Shown: in pieces, positions 1 to 8,488 of the stretch
How positions within the stretch are numbered: position 1 is the first letter of the stretch
Layout: the number at the start of each line of letters is the position of its first letter
Origin: Fibrobacter sp.
GTDB taxonomy: Bacteria > Fibrobacterota > Fibrobacteria > Fibrobacterales > Fibrobacteraceae
NCBI GenBank assembly: GCA_024399065.1
Contig: JAKSIB010000004.1
Location: forward strand, 115,563 to 179,562
DNA length: 64,000 bases
Reading direction: 5' to 3'
Program-made: the position numbers and the translations under genes
The notes under the pieces: generated by a model
What the model was told of the DNA's origin: nothing
Seen by the model: only the letters and a program-made list of their open reading frames with translations
Database searches by the model: none

Positions 1-2
1 GC

Positions 3-974
3 AGCGTCACGGAACTCACCATGGGGGAGGAACTGTGGCATCCTTGCCTTTGGTCCGCCGCACCCTTCCTCCAGAGCGCAGATGAAACCCTGGACCTGGA
101 CAGCGCCGGCGTCTACCTCTCTGAAAATCACGACGAGTACAAGGCCGTGTTCCGCATCCGAATGGAAACCTACTGGAAGCACCTCGACGACACCAAGGTG
201 CTCGTTACCGGAAGTTCCCGCGCGAAGGCGGGTGTCGATCCGGACATGTTCCCTGAATGGAAAATGCTGAACATCGCCGTTACAGGCGTAGACGCCAACC
301 GCGACCTGTCCATTCTCGAAAACTACGTGATGAACCATGCCGACTCCCTGGACGCAATCGTTCTATCCATCGATCTCGACGGCTGGCGAGGTGAACCCGA
401 TTTCTGGACCATGATCAAGAACGGCGCTCCCGGCTACATCTACGACGAAAACCATGGGTTCTGGGCTGACTCCATACCGGCGAACTTCCTGAGGGCGGTC
501 AGCGAATCTTTCCCCGCCGAAGCCTACGTGTCCAACCAGTTCACGGAACGCGGCGGAAGCTCCATGCCCGCGAGAAGCTGGGACTCCGAAGGCGTCCAGT
601 TCTATTTCGACTCCACCTTCACCGATGCCGAAAACAAGTCCCTGGATTCCTACCTAGGCCGCCTTGTGGCCCTTGCAGACCAGGCCGCAGAAAAGAAAAT
701 CTACCTTATCGGAATTCTGTTCCCCCAGTCCCCGCGGTACAAGAACACCGGAAGCCTCGGCATCTGCGGAATGCAGCGTAGCGAGGCTGCAGAAAAAATC
801 GCCTGGCTGGATTCTGTAGCCCAGGAAAAACCTTACTTTGTATTTGTTGATGAAAACAAGATGGGTGACCACGACTACACCGACGAAATGGCCTACAACA
901 TGGACCACCTATCTCCCGCCGGGGCCGCGCAGCTTACCACCCGCCTGGACTCCCTGCTGAAAACCTTGAAATAG
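3..974 (+). CDS. C-terminal part of a secreted SGNH-hydrolase-like protein (5' truncated)
   Basis: The reading frame is open to the left edge, so the true start lies outside the window and the ATG at 21 is probably internal. A block-I-like GSSR serine motif (VLVTGSSRAKAG) lies near residue 60 of the ATG-initiated product, and a late MDHLSPAGA motif resembles the block-V Asp/His region of SGNH/GDSL folds. The remainder is alpha/beta with many aromatic residues. A large Fibrobacter paralogous family (TIGR02171) has this kind of C-terminal region; membership is my inference and would need an HMM search. Substrate unknown. No clear hairpin terminator follows the TAG stop at 974. Confidence 0.6.
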   Translation, partial: SVTELTMGEELWHPCLWSAAPFLQSADETLDLDSAGVYLSENHDEYKAVFRIRMETYWKHLDDTKVLVTGSSRAKAGVDPDMFPEWKMLNIAVTGVDANRDLSILENYVMNHADSLDAIVLSIDLDGWRGEPDFWTMIKNGAPGYIYDENHGFWADSIPANFLRAVSESFPAEAYVSNQFTERGGSSMPARSWDSEGVQFYFDSTFTDAENKSLDSYLGRLVALADQAAEKKIYLIGILFPQSPRYKNTGSLGICGMQRSEAAEKIAWLDSVAQEKPYFVFVDENKMGDHDYTDEMAYNMDHLSPAGAAQLTTRLDSLLKTLK

Positions 975-1022
975 GGCCCTTCTGCGCGAATATCTCAAAT
1001 CAAAAAAAAGTTTAACATTTCT

Positions 1023-1080
1023 TTGTCTGCAAAAAAATCTTGTAATAGGCTATATTTTCCCCTGGCCCGAAAAGGGCCGG
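1023..1080 (+). promoter_or_regulatory. Possible promoter and leader hairpin for the 1155 gene
   Basis: A TATATT -10-like box at 1051-1056 is followed by a small GGCCC-GAAAA-GGGCC hairpin at 1064-1078. The -35 is weak (TTGTCT at 1023, spacer too long). TATATT-like boxes recur upstream of other genes here (2929, 19732). Inference only. Confidence 0.3.
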
Positions 1081-1154
1081 TTGTTCCTGGCTAGGTCACG
1101 GTGTATTGGATGGATTTATAGGCCGCAAGCGGGAACGGAATCTAGGAGTATAAT

Positions 1155-1985
1155 ATGAGAAAGCTTAACTTTGGCGAACAGGCTCTCGTTAGCAAGCTGA
1201 TCGCAAATTCCGCAGACGCTACTGCAAACTTCCCCATCAAGGCACTGGAATCCGCTTTCCAGGATAACAAGGTCACCTTCCATAACGACGAAGTACCTTA
1301 TTTCAATTTCTATGTGAACGAAGGCAAGGAAGAAACCGTCAAGGAAAACTCCAAGCGCTTCATCAACAAGATCCTTGAAGCCATCTCCCTGGTGGACACC
1401 CTCAAGGCCGAAGGCCTCGTTGTCGAACTGGTTTCCGACAAGGAAAAGGGCATTACCTTCGGCGACGACGTCGCCTACGTTTCCGCCGGCCTTGTGGAAG
1501 TGCGCGTGTTCATCGAAGCTGGCCTCATCGCTGAAAAGCTGGTCGCCTTCGTGAACAACTCCGTGTACGTTACCGAAAGCCTCAAGGAACTCCAGGCTAA
1601 CGAATTCAAGACCTTCGAAGACAACATGCTGGAAGAAGCCAAGAAGCAGACCAAGAAGACCGGCAAGGCCGTTCTCCTCGCATTCTTCGCTGTAGTCATC
1701 GCCATCGCAGGCGTGGTCCTTTCCTCCGGCGTTCTCGGCGGCAAGAAGTCCGACGCCGGCGACTGCCCCATGAAGCAGTCCATGGAAGCAATCCAGACCT
1801 CTATCGAAGGCAAGATCCTCCCGGCAATTACCGAAGTCAAGACCGAAGTCACTGGCGTCAAGGATGCAGTCAACAACCTGGATGCAGAACCGGTGAACCT
1901 GTCTGAACTTCAGAAGGATTCCGAAGAAGCCGCCCCCAAGAAGGACGATTCCAAGAAGAAGTCCAAGAAGCGCAAGCGCAAGTAG
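1155..1985 (+). CDS. Single-pass membrane protein of unknown function
   Basis: A 276-residue protein with a good ribosome site (AGGAG at 1145) before the ATG. Residues 1-165 are soluble and mixed alpha/beta. One hydrophobic helix spans about residues 172-197 (AVLLAFFAVVIAIAGVVLSS). After it come a short region with one cysteine, a predicted helical stretch, and a very basic lysine/arginine tail ending KKSKKRKRK. There is no signal peptide, so the large N-terminal domain is likely cytoplasmic, but topology is uncertain because the positive tail would normally stay inside. I do not recognise the family. It stands alone and is followed by a repeat-borne terminator. Confidence 0.75.
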   Translation: MRKLNFGEQALVSKLIANSADATANFPIKALESAFQDNKVTFHNDEVPYFNFYVNEGKEETVKENSKRFINKILEAISLVDTLKAEGLVVELVSDKEKGITFGDDVAYVSAGLVEVRVFIEAGLIAEKLVAFVNNSVYVTESLKELQANEFKTFEDNMLEEAKKQTKKTGKAVLLAFFAVVIAIAGVVLSSGVLGGKKSDAGDCPMKQSMEAIQTSIEGKILPAITEVKTEVTGVKDAVNNLDAEPVNLSELQKDSEEAAPKKDDSKKKSKKRKRK

Positions 1986-1997
1986 TCCGCTCCCTCG

Positions 1998-2070
1998 GTC
2001 ATCCTGGAGCGAAGCGATAGGATCCAAAGCATAAAAGAAACCCGACGTCCAAGCGGCCGCCGGGATTTTT
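1998..2070 (+). repeat. Interspersed repeat carrying an intrinsic terminator, copy 1
   Basis: The unit begins GTCATCCTGGAGCGAAGCG, continues through GATAGGATCCAAAGCATAAA, and ends in a hairpin (CCCG-A-CG... AAGC ...CG-C-CGGG) followed by a T-run. Near-identical copies lie at 2710-2788 and 4593-4663. It lies just after the 1155 gene and probably ends its transcript. Confidence 0.8.
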
Positions 2071-2111
2071 ATATATATTTCAAACAAAATCTCACCTGGT
2101 TAGGAGTTTAT

Positions 2112-2639
2112 ATGAGCATTCTGAAAAATCACTGGCGCAAGCTTGTCGTAGCAGCCTTTGCCACTCTCTGGACATCCTGTAACGACGATTCCCCCTCCAA
2201 ACCCGTTGTCAACGATCCCGATTCCGATACCCAGGTGACCAGCTCCAGCAGCGAACCTGAATCCAGCAGTTCCGAGGAAGACACCGACACAATTCCGAAA
2301 TATGACGACTCGTGGGAACGGTGGGAAACCCTCTACGGCATTCCCGATCCGACATCTTCCAGCGCCGCCAATGAAGGTGTAATCCCCGAATGCGTAGCCA
2401 CCGTGCGAGAGAAACATGAGTATCCCGCCTGCGACGGTGAATTCTGCCCTGAATACGGCGCCATGATCGTGGAAGAAAGAGTCTGCGAATGTGACGACGG
2501 CAATACGTACACCTATACCGAATACATGGAAAAGTTCGGTGTATCCGCCATGTACGTGGCGAACCATTGCGTCGCCAACAAAACGACTGACAAAGACCCC
2601 GCCGACGACAAGCCCGTCGTAGAACCCGCCGAAGAATAA
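2112..2639 (+). CDS. Small lipoprotein with serine/glutamate-rich linker
   Basis: A 175-residue protein with an N-terminal hydrophobic segment ending in the lipobox LWTSC (cysteine about residue 23). A disordered linker rich in Ser, Glu and Pro (SSSSEPESSSSEED) follows, a hallmark of Fibrobacter lipoproteins. The C-terminal domain (residues about 85-160) contains six cysteines (ECVA, YPACDGEFCPE, VCECDD, NHC), suggesting a small disulfide-stabilised extracytoplasmic domain. RBS AGGAG at 2101 is well placed. Function not recognised. It is bracketed by copies of the terminator repeat, so it is probably monocistronic. Confidence 0.8.
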   Translation: MSILKNHWRKLVVAAFATLWTSCNDDSPSKPVVNDPDSDTQVTSSSSEPESSSSEEDTDTIPKYDDSWERWETLYGIPDPTSSSAANEGVIPECVATVREKHEYPACDGEFCPEYGAMIVEERVCECDDGNTYTYTEYMEKFGVSAMYVANHCVANKTTDKDPADDKPVVEPAEE

Positions 2640-3107
2640 ACCTACTTCGTCATCCTGGATTCTATCGTTCGCGATGCTCACTCCAGAATGACATCATTAA
2701 CGCGACATTGTCATCCTGGAGCGAAGCGATAGGATCCAAAGCATTAAAGAAATCCCGACGGCCAAGCGGCCGCCGGGAAATTTTTTTTGCGCAGTTTTTT
2801 CGTGCGAATTTTGGGCTGTATGACAAACGCATACGTTTGTATATCAAGTGTTGCAACAGAGTGTTTTACTTCAAAAACTTTCTAAAAAAGATTGAATACA
2901 AACTCTTGGATTGCCAAAAGACAAGGGCTATATTTGCGCACGGGGAAAAATTAGCTGGGGGTAGGGGCTGCTAGGAGGCTTCCATTCACATGCTGGTTTA
3001 AAAGTCCTTGTGTTACAAGAGACATCCTTGCGTACTGCGAGTGCAGTGCGGCTTTCAAGTTATACCCTTTTCACCTTTATGAAAAGGCTTGTGGAGAAGA
3101 AAAGAAC
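2640..3107 (+). promoter_or_regulatory. Intergenic region: repeats, palindromic operator-like site and promoter for the 3108 gene
   Basis: Contains a degenerate inverted copy of the interspersed repeat (about 2648-2692) and repeat copy 2 with a perfect-looking terminator (2710-2788; CCCG-A-CGGCC/GGCCG-C-CGGG then T-run). The motif TGTATGACAA (2817-2826) merges into a palindrome ACAAACG-CATA-CGTTTGT (2823-2840). A promoter-like pair follows: TTGGAT (2906-2911), 17-nt spacer, TATATT (2929-2934). About 170 nt of leader follows with no recognised structure. Confidence 0.55.
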
Positions 3108-4556
3108 ATGAAGAAAATCCTATTGCTTGCACTTATGGTACTTGCGTCCATGGGCTTTGCTGCAGATAAGTTCCAGGTTGTTGGCCGCAACTATTTTGGT
3201 AGCACATTTGAACCTAGATTCTATATAAAGAATGTCAGCGGACGCACTGTTAATGGTTTCAAAATTTATGCATATTACGCTGCTCTTGATTACTCCGTTG
3301 AACCGGAACTTGATGGAAGCTACGAGATTAAAGACGATCCTGCCAAAAAAGATTATAAACATGACTTGGAAGGTCGCGTTCACAAGGTTCGCTTAATTTT
3401 CGATAATACGGTTCTCAAGAATGGGGAAGAGTATCATCCCAATACAGATAATAGATTCTTTGTCATTAGAACAAAGGCTGGTCAAAAAAAGACGACCACG
3501 TGGCATGAATTTCCTGAAAGCCGTACGAGCATGAAAAATATTGTGATTGAAGATTTGAATGGAAACATCCTGTATGGTGAACATCCCGATATGAATAAAA
3601 AGCGAGTTGCTATGCTTAATAGCTTGATCAGCTGCCCTAGTGGAAATGCTTATGATGGAGTTATTCATATTGATGCTGAAAATACGCGCAGCGATTCAAA
3701 GTTTGATAAAGGTGATAAGCATCCGATTGGTGTAGTCGTCAATAATGGCGACGTCAATTTTTATTACTGCGCAGAATCTTATTCGAAACTTCCCGGTGCA
3801 AAATTCAATTATGCTGTGATTAGCCTTGATGATGCTTGCCCGGTAAATAGCTATCGTGTCAAGCGTCACCACGATGCCGATGATTCCAAGCCGAATAACT
3901 ATACAAATGGTATTGACTGGGCTAATAGCTTTGGCAAGGATGTTGATCTTTACTTCTGCTTTGTTCCTGCAGCATCTAACGCTCAAGTAGATTACCCTGT
4001 GGACAAGAAGTATGGCCTTTTTGCCAATTATGAATCTGACAACATTATCTTTAGCCGACTCAAGGTTGATGATGAAGACTGGAGTAACGGAAATTCCTGG
4101 TGGTATTCAACTGCGGCTGAAAAGTATAAGAGCGATATCAAGAAAATTATGGATGGCAGCGACAACACCTACTACCGCCTTGTAAAATGGGAAAATGCAT
4201 CTGCAGCAAAGGCTGTTGCAAAGAACGTCGTTGTTTCTGCAGAACAGTCTAGCAATGTGAACGTCCCGGCTGCAGCAAAGCCTGTTGCAACCGCCGCTGC
4301 AAAGCCTGTTGCAATCGCCGCTGCAATCAAGGGCCTTACCCGCGAAGCATTGAGTGTTGAACTGAAGACCGCTGGCGACGTTGAAGTCTCCCTCGTGGGC
4401 ATCAACGGCAAAGTGTTTGCAAAGTTCTCCGCACAGAACCTCCAGCGCGGTATCAACAATATCAACTGGAATTCCACAAACGTTCCCGCAGGCCACTACA
4501 TCGTTAGCGTCAAGCACAACGGCATGATCTCCGGCAAGAACGTTCTGCTGAAGTAA
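3108..4556 (+). CDS. Secreted protein with cellulosome-like N-terminal fold and C-terminal sorting-type domain
   Basis: A 482-residue protein with a clear signal peptide (MKKILLLALMVLASMGFAA, cleavage about residue 19). The mature N-terminus (FEPRFYIKNVSGRTVNGFKIYAYY) resembles carbohydrate-binding or cohesin-like beta-sandwich strands with an 'F.I.N.S....GF.I.Y' pattern, but I cannot assign a CBM family. A run of alanine/lysine/proline repeats (AAKPVATAAAKPVAIAAA, about residues 385-410) forms a linker. The last 70 residues (VEVSLVGINGKVF... GHYIVSVKHNG... KNVLLK) match the pattern of type IX secretion/FlgD-like C-terminal domains. Likely surface or secreted. Preceded by the operator-like palindrome at 2823. 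Confidence 0.7.
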   Translation: MKKILLLALMVLASMGFAADKFQVVGRNYFGSTFEPRFYIKNVSGRTVNGFKIYAYYAALDYSVEPELDGSYEIKDDPAKKDYKHDLEGRVHKVRLIFDNTVLKNGEEYHPNTDNRFFVIRTKAGQKKTTTWHEFPESRTSMKNIVIEDLNGNILYGEHPDMNKKRVAMLNSLISCPSGNAYDGVIHIDAENTRSDSKFDKGDKHPIGVVVNNGDVNFYYCAESYSKLPGAKFNYAVISLDDACPVNSYRVKRHHDADDSKPNNYTNGIDWANSFGKDVDLYFCFVPAASNAQVDYPVDKKYGLFANYESDNIIFSRLKVDDEDWSNGNSWWYSTAAEKYKSDIKKIMDGSDNTYYRLVKWENASAAKAVAKNVVVSAEQSSNVNVPAAAKPVATAAAKPVAIAAAIKGLTREALSVELKTAGDVEVSLVGINGKVFAKFSAQNLQRGINNINWNSTNVPAGHYIVSVKHNGMISGKNVLLK

Positions 4557-4592
4557 CGTAACTTGTCATCGCGAGGGGCGCAGCCCTACTTC

Positions 4593-4663
4593 GTCATCCT
4601 GGAGCGAAGCGATAGGATCCAAAGCATAAAAGAAATCCCGACGGCCAAGCGGCCGCCGGGATT
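4593..4663 (+). repeat. Interspersed repeat with terminator, copy 3 (bidirectional)
   Basis: Same unit as 1998-2070 and 2710-2788. A related GTCATCGCGAGGGGCGCAGCC fragment precedes it at 4564. The hairpin lies between the convergent genes 3108 (+) and 4693 (-); on the minus strand it is followed by TTTCTTTT, so it can serve both. Confidence 0.75.
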
Positions 4664-4692
4664 GTTACTATAAGGAAGAATCAAAAAACGAC

Positions 4693-5196
4693 TTAGACCT
4701 TGAGGCTCTTGAGCTGTGCGGCAACGAACTTGTCACCAACCTTGGTAACGACGGCTGCAGTCAGCTTGGAGGTGGTAACGATCTTGTTCTTGTTGGCGTA
4801 GGCGAGCAATTCAGTGTTGAACTTGACTGCGAAAGCTGAGTCTTCCAAGAGGCTGATTTCTGCAAGAATCTTCTGGTTGTTGGCGATAACAGTCTTGTTC
4901 TTTGTTCTGAAGGTATTCATTTTGCTGTCGAAAGTCTCCATGAAATCGCGGAGGACGGGGATGCCTGCGGTTTCGTTGGGGAAATTCTTGCCGAGAACTA
5001 CGATTTCTTCGAAATGCTTCTTGAGTTCAGCGAGGGTAACGTCGCCTGCGGTGGAACCCGGACGGATGAGTTTCTTTCTCAGGACAGCAATGCGCTTGTC
5101 GCGGTAGCTGAGAAACAAGGATGTTGCGCGCTTCTGCATTGCAGGGGAAAATTCCTTCTTTTCTGCGAGAAGCTTAATGGAAGTATTTGTAGCCAT
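4693..5196 (-). CDS. Small helical protein in operon with a radical SAM enzyme
   Basis: A 167-residue, lysine-rich, cysteine-free, probably all-helical protein (MATNTSIKLLAEKKEFSP...). No signal peptide or membrane segment. An ideal AAGGAG ribosome site lies in the 15-nt gap after the radical SAM stop, so the two genes are co-transcribed and likely co-translated. I do not recognise the family. Context suggests either a substrate or a partner of the radical SAM enzyme: in SPASM systems the modified protein is often a small neighbour. There is no Cys, and no recognisable RiPP leader, so the precursor role is only a hypothesis. Confidence 0.7.
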   Translation of the reverse strand: MATNTSIKLLAEKKEFSPAMQKRATSLFLSYRDKRIAVLRKKLIRPGSTAGDVTLAELKKHFEEIVVLGKNFPNETAGIPVLRDFMETFDSKMNTFRTKNKTVIANNQKILAEISLLEDSAFAVKFNTELLAYANKNKIVTTSKLTAAVVTKVGDKFVAAQLKSLKV

Positions 5197-5211
5197 TGGA
5201 TTTATCTCCTT

Positions 5212-6321
5212 TTATTTGTTGTTGGATTGAGAAATTTTAGCCAAGGTGTCGTCGCAGATGGCGGCGAGAATCCTTTCGTGATTGCATACCTCGGGTGAAA
5301 TGCCTTCGATGGAGCCCGTGGTGTAGAATGCGGTGCAGGCGCATTCGTGGGCTACGCAACGGTGTCGAATGGCGCATCCCTTACATTGGGGCTTGTCCTT
5401 TTTCAGGTAGCTGTATATATGCTTCGACATGGTGTCGTTGAAAAGGTTGGGCTTTTGATTCAGCACATTCCCCAGAATGTATTTTGCATCGCTCTTGCTC
5501 GAGATAAAGCGGGTGCAGGGGAAAATGTTTCCGTTGGTGGACACGCTCATGCCACCCTTCACGATGTTACAGGTCAGTTCTCGCTTGCGGAATCCAAGGG
5601 ACTCCAGCAGTATCTTGTCGTAAATGGTGCCCAGGTAGAAATTCTTACCCTGCCTGAAGTTCTTTAGCCAGAACAAGGCCATTTTTTGGTATTCCAGGGC
5701 AAGGCTGTCGAATGCCTCGGTTGTCCAGTTCCCATCGAAATCCGGGGCTGTAGTCATTTGCGTAAAACCCTGTTTGAAAACCCATTCTACCGACTTGGCG
5801 AGCCCCTTTACGTGAGCAGGTGTCACTACGGAAAGGACCGTTGCATCCAAATCTACAAGCTGTTGGATGTGGGGCTGGATCAGCTTGAAACTTCCCTTGC
5901 CATTGACCTGCTTTCGTGCGATGTTGTGGAAACGTTCCGGGCCATCTAGCGAAATGTACACTTGGAATTTTTCGCGCTTCAGGAATGCGACGATGTCATC
6001 GTTGAGCAAAGTCCCGTTGGTATTTAAGGCAAATTGCAGCCTGAAATCTTTCGGCAGTTCCTTGCGCCGGGCCTTTACCAACTCCTTTGCAATCTTTACG
6101 CCCTTTCGCATGGATCCTAGGCGTAGCAAGGGCTCGCCGCCGAAGAAGGTGATGTTAAAAAAGTTCTGTTCAAGTTCAACGGTGCGGTTGAAAGCAAGCT
6201 TGATCGCACTTTCGAGAACCTCGTCGGACATGACTAATTCTCTTTCTTCATGACTGACTTTATAGTAGCAGTAGGTGCAGCGGAGATTGCATTGCTCTGT
6301 AAGACTGAGTACTAAATTCAT
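5212..6321 (-). CDS. Radical SAM/SPASM-domain maturase (anSME-like)
   Basis: I place the start at the ATG 6321 (MNLVLSLTEQCNLRC), giving 369 residues, because the upstream extension is not conserved-looking; MRKSLFF at 6345 is an alternative. The [4Fe-4S] SAM motif C-x3-C-x2-C is C11/C15/C18, followed by the SAM-binding FFGGEPLLR. The C-terminal SPASM region shows C-(x)n-G-N-I-F-P-C, then CKGC-x5-C-x3-C and a late C, enough ligands for two auxiliary clusters. Family members (anaerobic sulfatase maturases, peptide maturases) install Cys/Ser-formylglycine or thioether/C-C crosslinks in protein substrates. First gene of a two-gene operon, transcribed from the palindrome-rich region at 6410-6592. 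Confidence 0.85.
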   Translation of the reverse strand: MNLVLSLTEQCNLRCTYCYYKVSHEERELVMSDEVLESAIKLAFNRTVELEQNFFNITFFGGEPLLRLGSMRKGVKIAKELVKARRKELPKDFRLQFALNTNGTLLNDDIVAFLKREKFQVYISLDGPERFHNIARKQVNGKGSFKLIQPHIQQLVDLDATVLSVVTPAHVKGLAKSVEWVFKQGFTQMTTAPDFDGNWTTEAFDSLALEYQKMALFWLKNFRQGKNFYLGTIYDKILLESLGFRKRELTCNIVKGGMSVSTNGNIFPCTRFISSKSDAKYILGNVLNQKPNLFNDTMSKHIYSYLKKDKPQCKGCAIRHRCVAHECACTAFYTTGSIEGISPEVCNHERILAAICDDTLAKISQSNNK

Positions 6322-6409
6322 AACAAAAAACAAAGATTTTCGCATAAAATAACATTGATTTTTGCCGTGTACAGAGCAGTTTCGAGTAAATAAAATCTTT
6401 ACAGACAAA

Positions 6410-6592
6410 TTGTCATACACTGTAATACAGATGTATTACAATGCAATGTTTGCGCAGTACAATTGCGCTTTTTTACGATGATTTTTTACAAACAACAGCT
6501 TGCAAAGAAATAATCTTCAATTTTTTTTGTATGACGTGTAATGCAATTGTATGACAATTAAATACAATGTTTGTACGTACAATTACGTTGTT
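6410..6592. promoter_or_regulatory. Divergent control region with palindromes and repeated TGTATGACAA motif
   Basis: Lies between the radical SAM gene (-) and the 6730 gene (+). TGTATGACAA occurs inverted at 6410-6419 and direct at 6548-6557, with a variant TGTATGACGT at 6528-6537. A 9-bp inverted repeat TGTAATACA-GA-TGTATTACA is at 6421-6440. Two roughly 60-bp blocks are imperfect direct repeats of each other, each containing CAATGTTTG followed by GTACAATT. This is the look of a multi-site operator for a dimeric regulator; the regulator is not in the window. Confidence 0.6.
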
Positions 6593-6729
6593 TATACTCT
6601 GTTAATTTGTAAAAAAAAAGGTTCATTCCTTTGCTGATTTACTTCGTAAAAATAAGATACATTTGGCTTACTTTTGGATTAGCTAATACAAAGAAAGACA
6701 AATAAAGTAATAAAAAAGGAAAGAACAAA

Positions 6730-8409
6730 ATGAGTGAAACAACTGAAAACGTTGGTGGTCAGCAGGAAAATCCGGTTGATGTGAATAAGGACAGTGTCAA
6801 TGATATTCTTGGTCAAGATACTTTGATGCAATCTGTTTTGGGAAAACTCTATGGCATCCTTACCACGGGTGATGAAGTTGCTCCTCCGAGTGAAGATAAT
6901 TTCTTTGCATGGACAACGCCGGGTTATCCCATTGTTCCTGAAGATTACGAGTTTGCAGCCCTTGGCGTAAGCGGTGAAACCATTGACAAGGAAGAACTGA
7001 AGCGCCGCGTTACGGAACGTATTGCCGAACATGAAAAGAATCGCTTGGCATCCGGAAATGAATCTATCGAGGCTCTCGATACTAATGCTGTTGTTGCAGA
7101 AATTAAGGATGAAATGCAGAAAGAAAGTCAGCAGCGTAGAGTGAGTTCTGCATGTGACTTTGCTTCTTTGGTTGACTTTATTCCCGATGTTTCTGGAAAC
7201 AGCCAGTCTAATTTGAAGACCATGTATGGCGAAGGTTCTCTTTCCGACGTGTACGAAAGCATCTTGACCATGAGTCAGGTGAAGAAGGCTGAATTGACTG
7301 AAGCCGAAAAGGCCATGTGCGAAAAGAATCGCGAACTTTTGGGCGAAAAGGTTGAAGAAGTGGTTGACATTCTTGGCGAAAAGACCACTAAGATTACCCC
7401 GAGCCCCTTGATGGATGCATACAACAGATACCAGGATGCCTACGAAGAAGCTGTTAGCACTTACCATGCTCAGATGATTGAAGGTACTCTCGGTGATTTG
7501 AAGGCTAGACAGCTTTGGACAATGAATGGCCCGACATTGAGAAAGCGTGTTAATACTGCTAGCACCAACTGGACAGTTTCCGGTTATAAGAACCAGGTTG
7601 AAAAGCTGTCTGCCCAGTTGGCTCAGATTGAATCTCGAGACTTCAGCATTCTTAAGGAAGGCTACAAGCAGCTCCTTGAACACTACAAGATGTCCAATGC
7701 AAACCAGGAATTCCTTTATACCACATTCTCTCCGTCTAACTTCGTGAAGTCTAATGGTTGGACCAAGTTTGTATTTGAATCTAAGGAAGTTGGCACACAG
7801 AGCCATGCGGACATGAAGAGCCATAGCCGTTCCATTACAACCAAATCAGGCAGTATTTTCCATAGCCATTCTACTACAAACACAGAAGCATCCTCTTCTC
7901 ACAACATGTCTAGTTCCTTGAATGCATTGGACTTTACGCTCTCCTTTGAATTCTGTCAGGTGAAGATCGTAAGACCTTGGTTTAAGGAATCTTTCTTGAC
8001 CAGCAGATACTGGCGTTTTGATCCTAAGATGGAACGTGCTGGTCAGGTGTTGAGCGATGGCGGCAATCCTCCTAAGGGCATCATGGCTGCTTACCCCACA
8101 TCTATGCTTGTTGTCCGTAATCTGACTCTCAAGTTCAAGACTACAGAAATGGCAAGTGCTTTTAGCGATAGCTTTAAGTCTAAGAGTGCTGAATATAAGG
8201 GTGGCGTAAACATTGGTTGCTTCAACATCAGTGCTGGTGCAGGTTACTCCAATTCTGATTCTAGTGGTAATGCTGATTCAAATAGCCACTTCAAGCAGTC
8301 TGGTCAGGAAATTACCATCGAAGGCATGCAGGTGATTGGTTTCAACTGCCATGTTCTCGGCCAGTCTCCGAATCCGAATCCCGAAATCGGCGATGAGGAA
8401 TGGATCTAA
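6730..8409 (+). CDS. Large cytoplasmic protein A of a four-gene operon, unknown
   Basis: A 559-residue protein without signal peptide or TM helix. Residues about 1-330 are acidic and helical. About residues 335-440 form a beta-rich segment holding a Ser/Thr/His-rich alternating stretch (SHSRSITTKSGSIFHSHSTT) and then VKIVRPWFKESFLTSRYWRF. The C-terminus is glycine/serine-rich and ends near QSPNPNPE. The segments around YTTFSPSNF...GW, VRPWF...SRYW and the PNPNP end recur in the next gene product (YLYPSGF...EW, VERPWL...SRNWYF, CPNPNPS), so the two are paralogous over this domain. I do not recognise the family. RBS AAGGAAAG at 6717. Followed by a hairpin inside the operon. Confidence 0.75.
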   Translation: MSETTENVGGQQENPVDVNKDSVNDILGQDTLMQSVLGKLYGILTTGDEVAPPSEDNFFAWTTPGYPIVPEDYEFAALGVSGETIDKEELKRRVTERIAEHEKNRLASGNESIEALDTNAVVAEIKDEMQKESQQRRVSSACDFASLVDFIPDVSGNSQSNLKTMYGEGSLSDVYESILTMSQVKKAELTEAEKAMCEKNRELLGEKVEEVVDILGEKTTKITPSPLMDAYNRYQDAYEEAVSTYHAQMIEGTLGDLKARQLWTMNGPTLRKRVNTASTNWTVSGYKNQVEKLSAQLAQIESRDFSILKEGYKQLLEHYKMSNANQEFLYTTFSPSNFVKSNGWTKFVFESKEVGTQSHADMKSHSRSITTKSGSIFHSHSTTNTEASSSHNMSSSLNALDFTLSFEFCQVKIVRPWFKESFLTSRYWRFDPKMERAGQVLSDGGNPPKGIMAAYPTSMLVVRNLTLKFKTTEMASAFSDSFKSKSAEYKGGVNIGCFNISAGAGYSNSDSSGNADSNSHFKQSGQEITIEGMQVIGFNCHVLGQSPNPNPEIGDEEWI

Positions 8410-8435
8410 TCCAATCTAATCATAAATAAAAAAAA

Positions 8436-8478
8436 GCACGGCCCCTTCGATTGGGGGAGGGGCTGTGTTCTTTTTTTT
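8436..8478 (+). terminator. Intrinsic terminator/attenuator between proteins A and B
   Basis: Ten-bp stem GCACGGCCCC / GGGGCTGTGT (8436-8445 and 8459-8468) followed by TC and eight T. The ribosome site of the next gene (GAGGG, 8479-8483) starts immediately after the T-run, so read-through RNA would place the hairpin next to that site. Probably sets the A:B expression ratio. Confidence 0.75.
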
Positions 8479-8488
8479 GAGGGTTATC

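Noticed and set aside
1116..2087. Long minus-strand open frame over the 1155 gene
   Set aside because: Antisense shadow: rich in GFF/FLG-type residues from reversed GAA/AAG codons, no ribosome site, and the plus-strand gene has a clear SD, TM helix and terminator.
6679..7824. Minus-strand open frame over protein A
   Set aside because: Antisense to a well-supported gene with SD; composition typical of a shadow frame.
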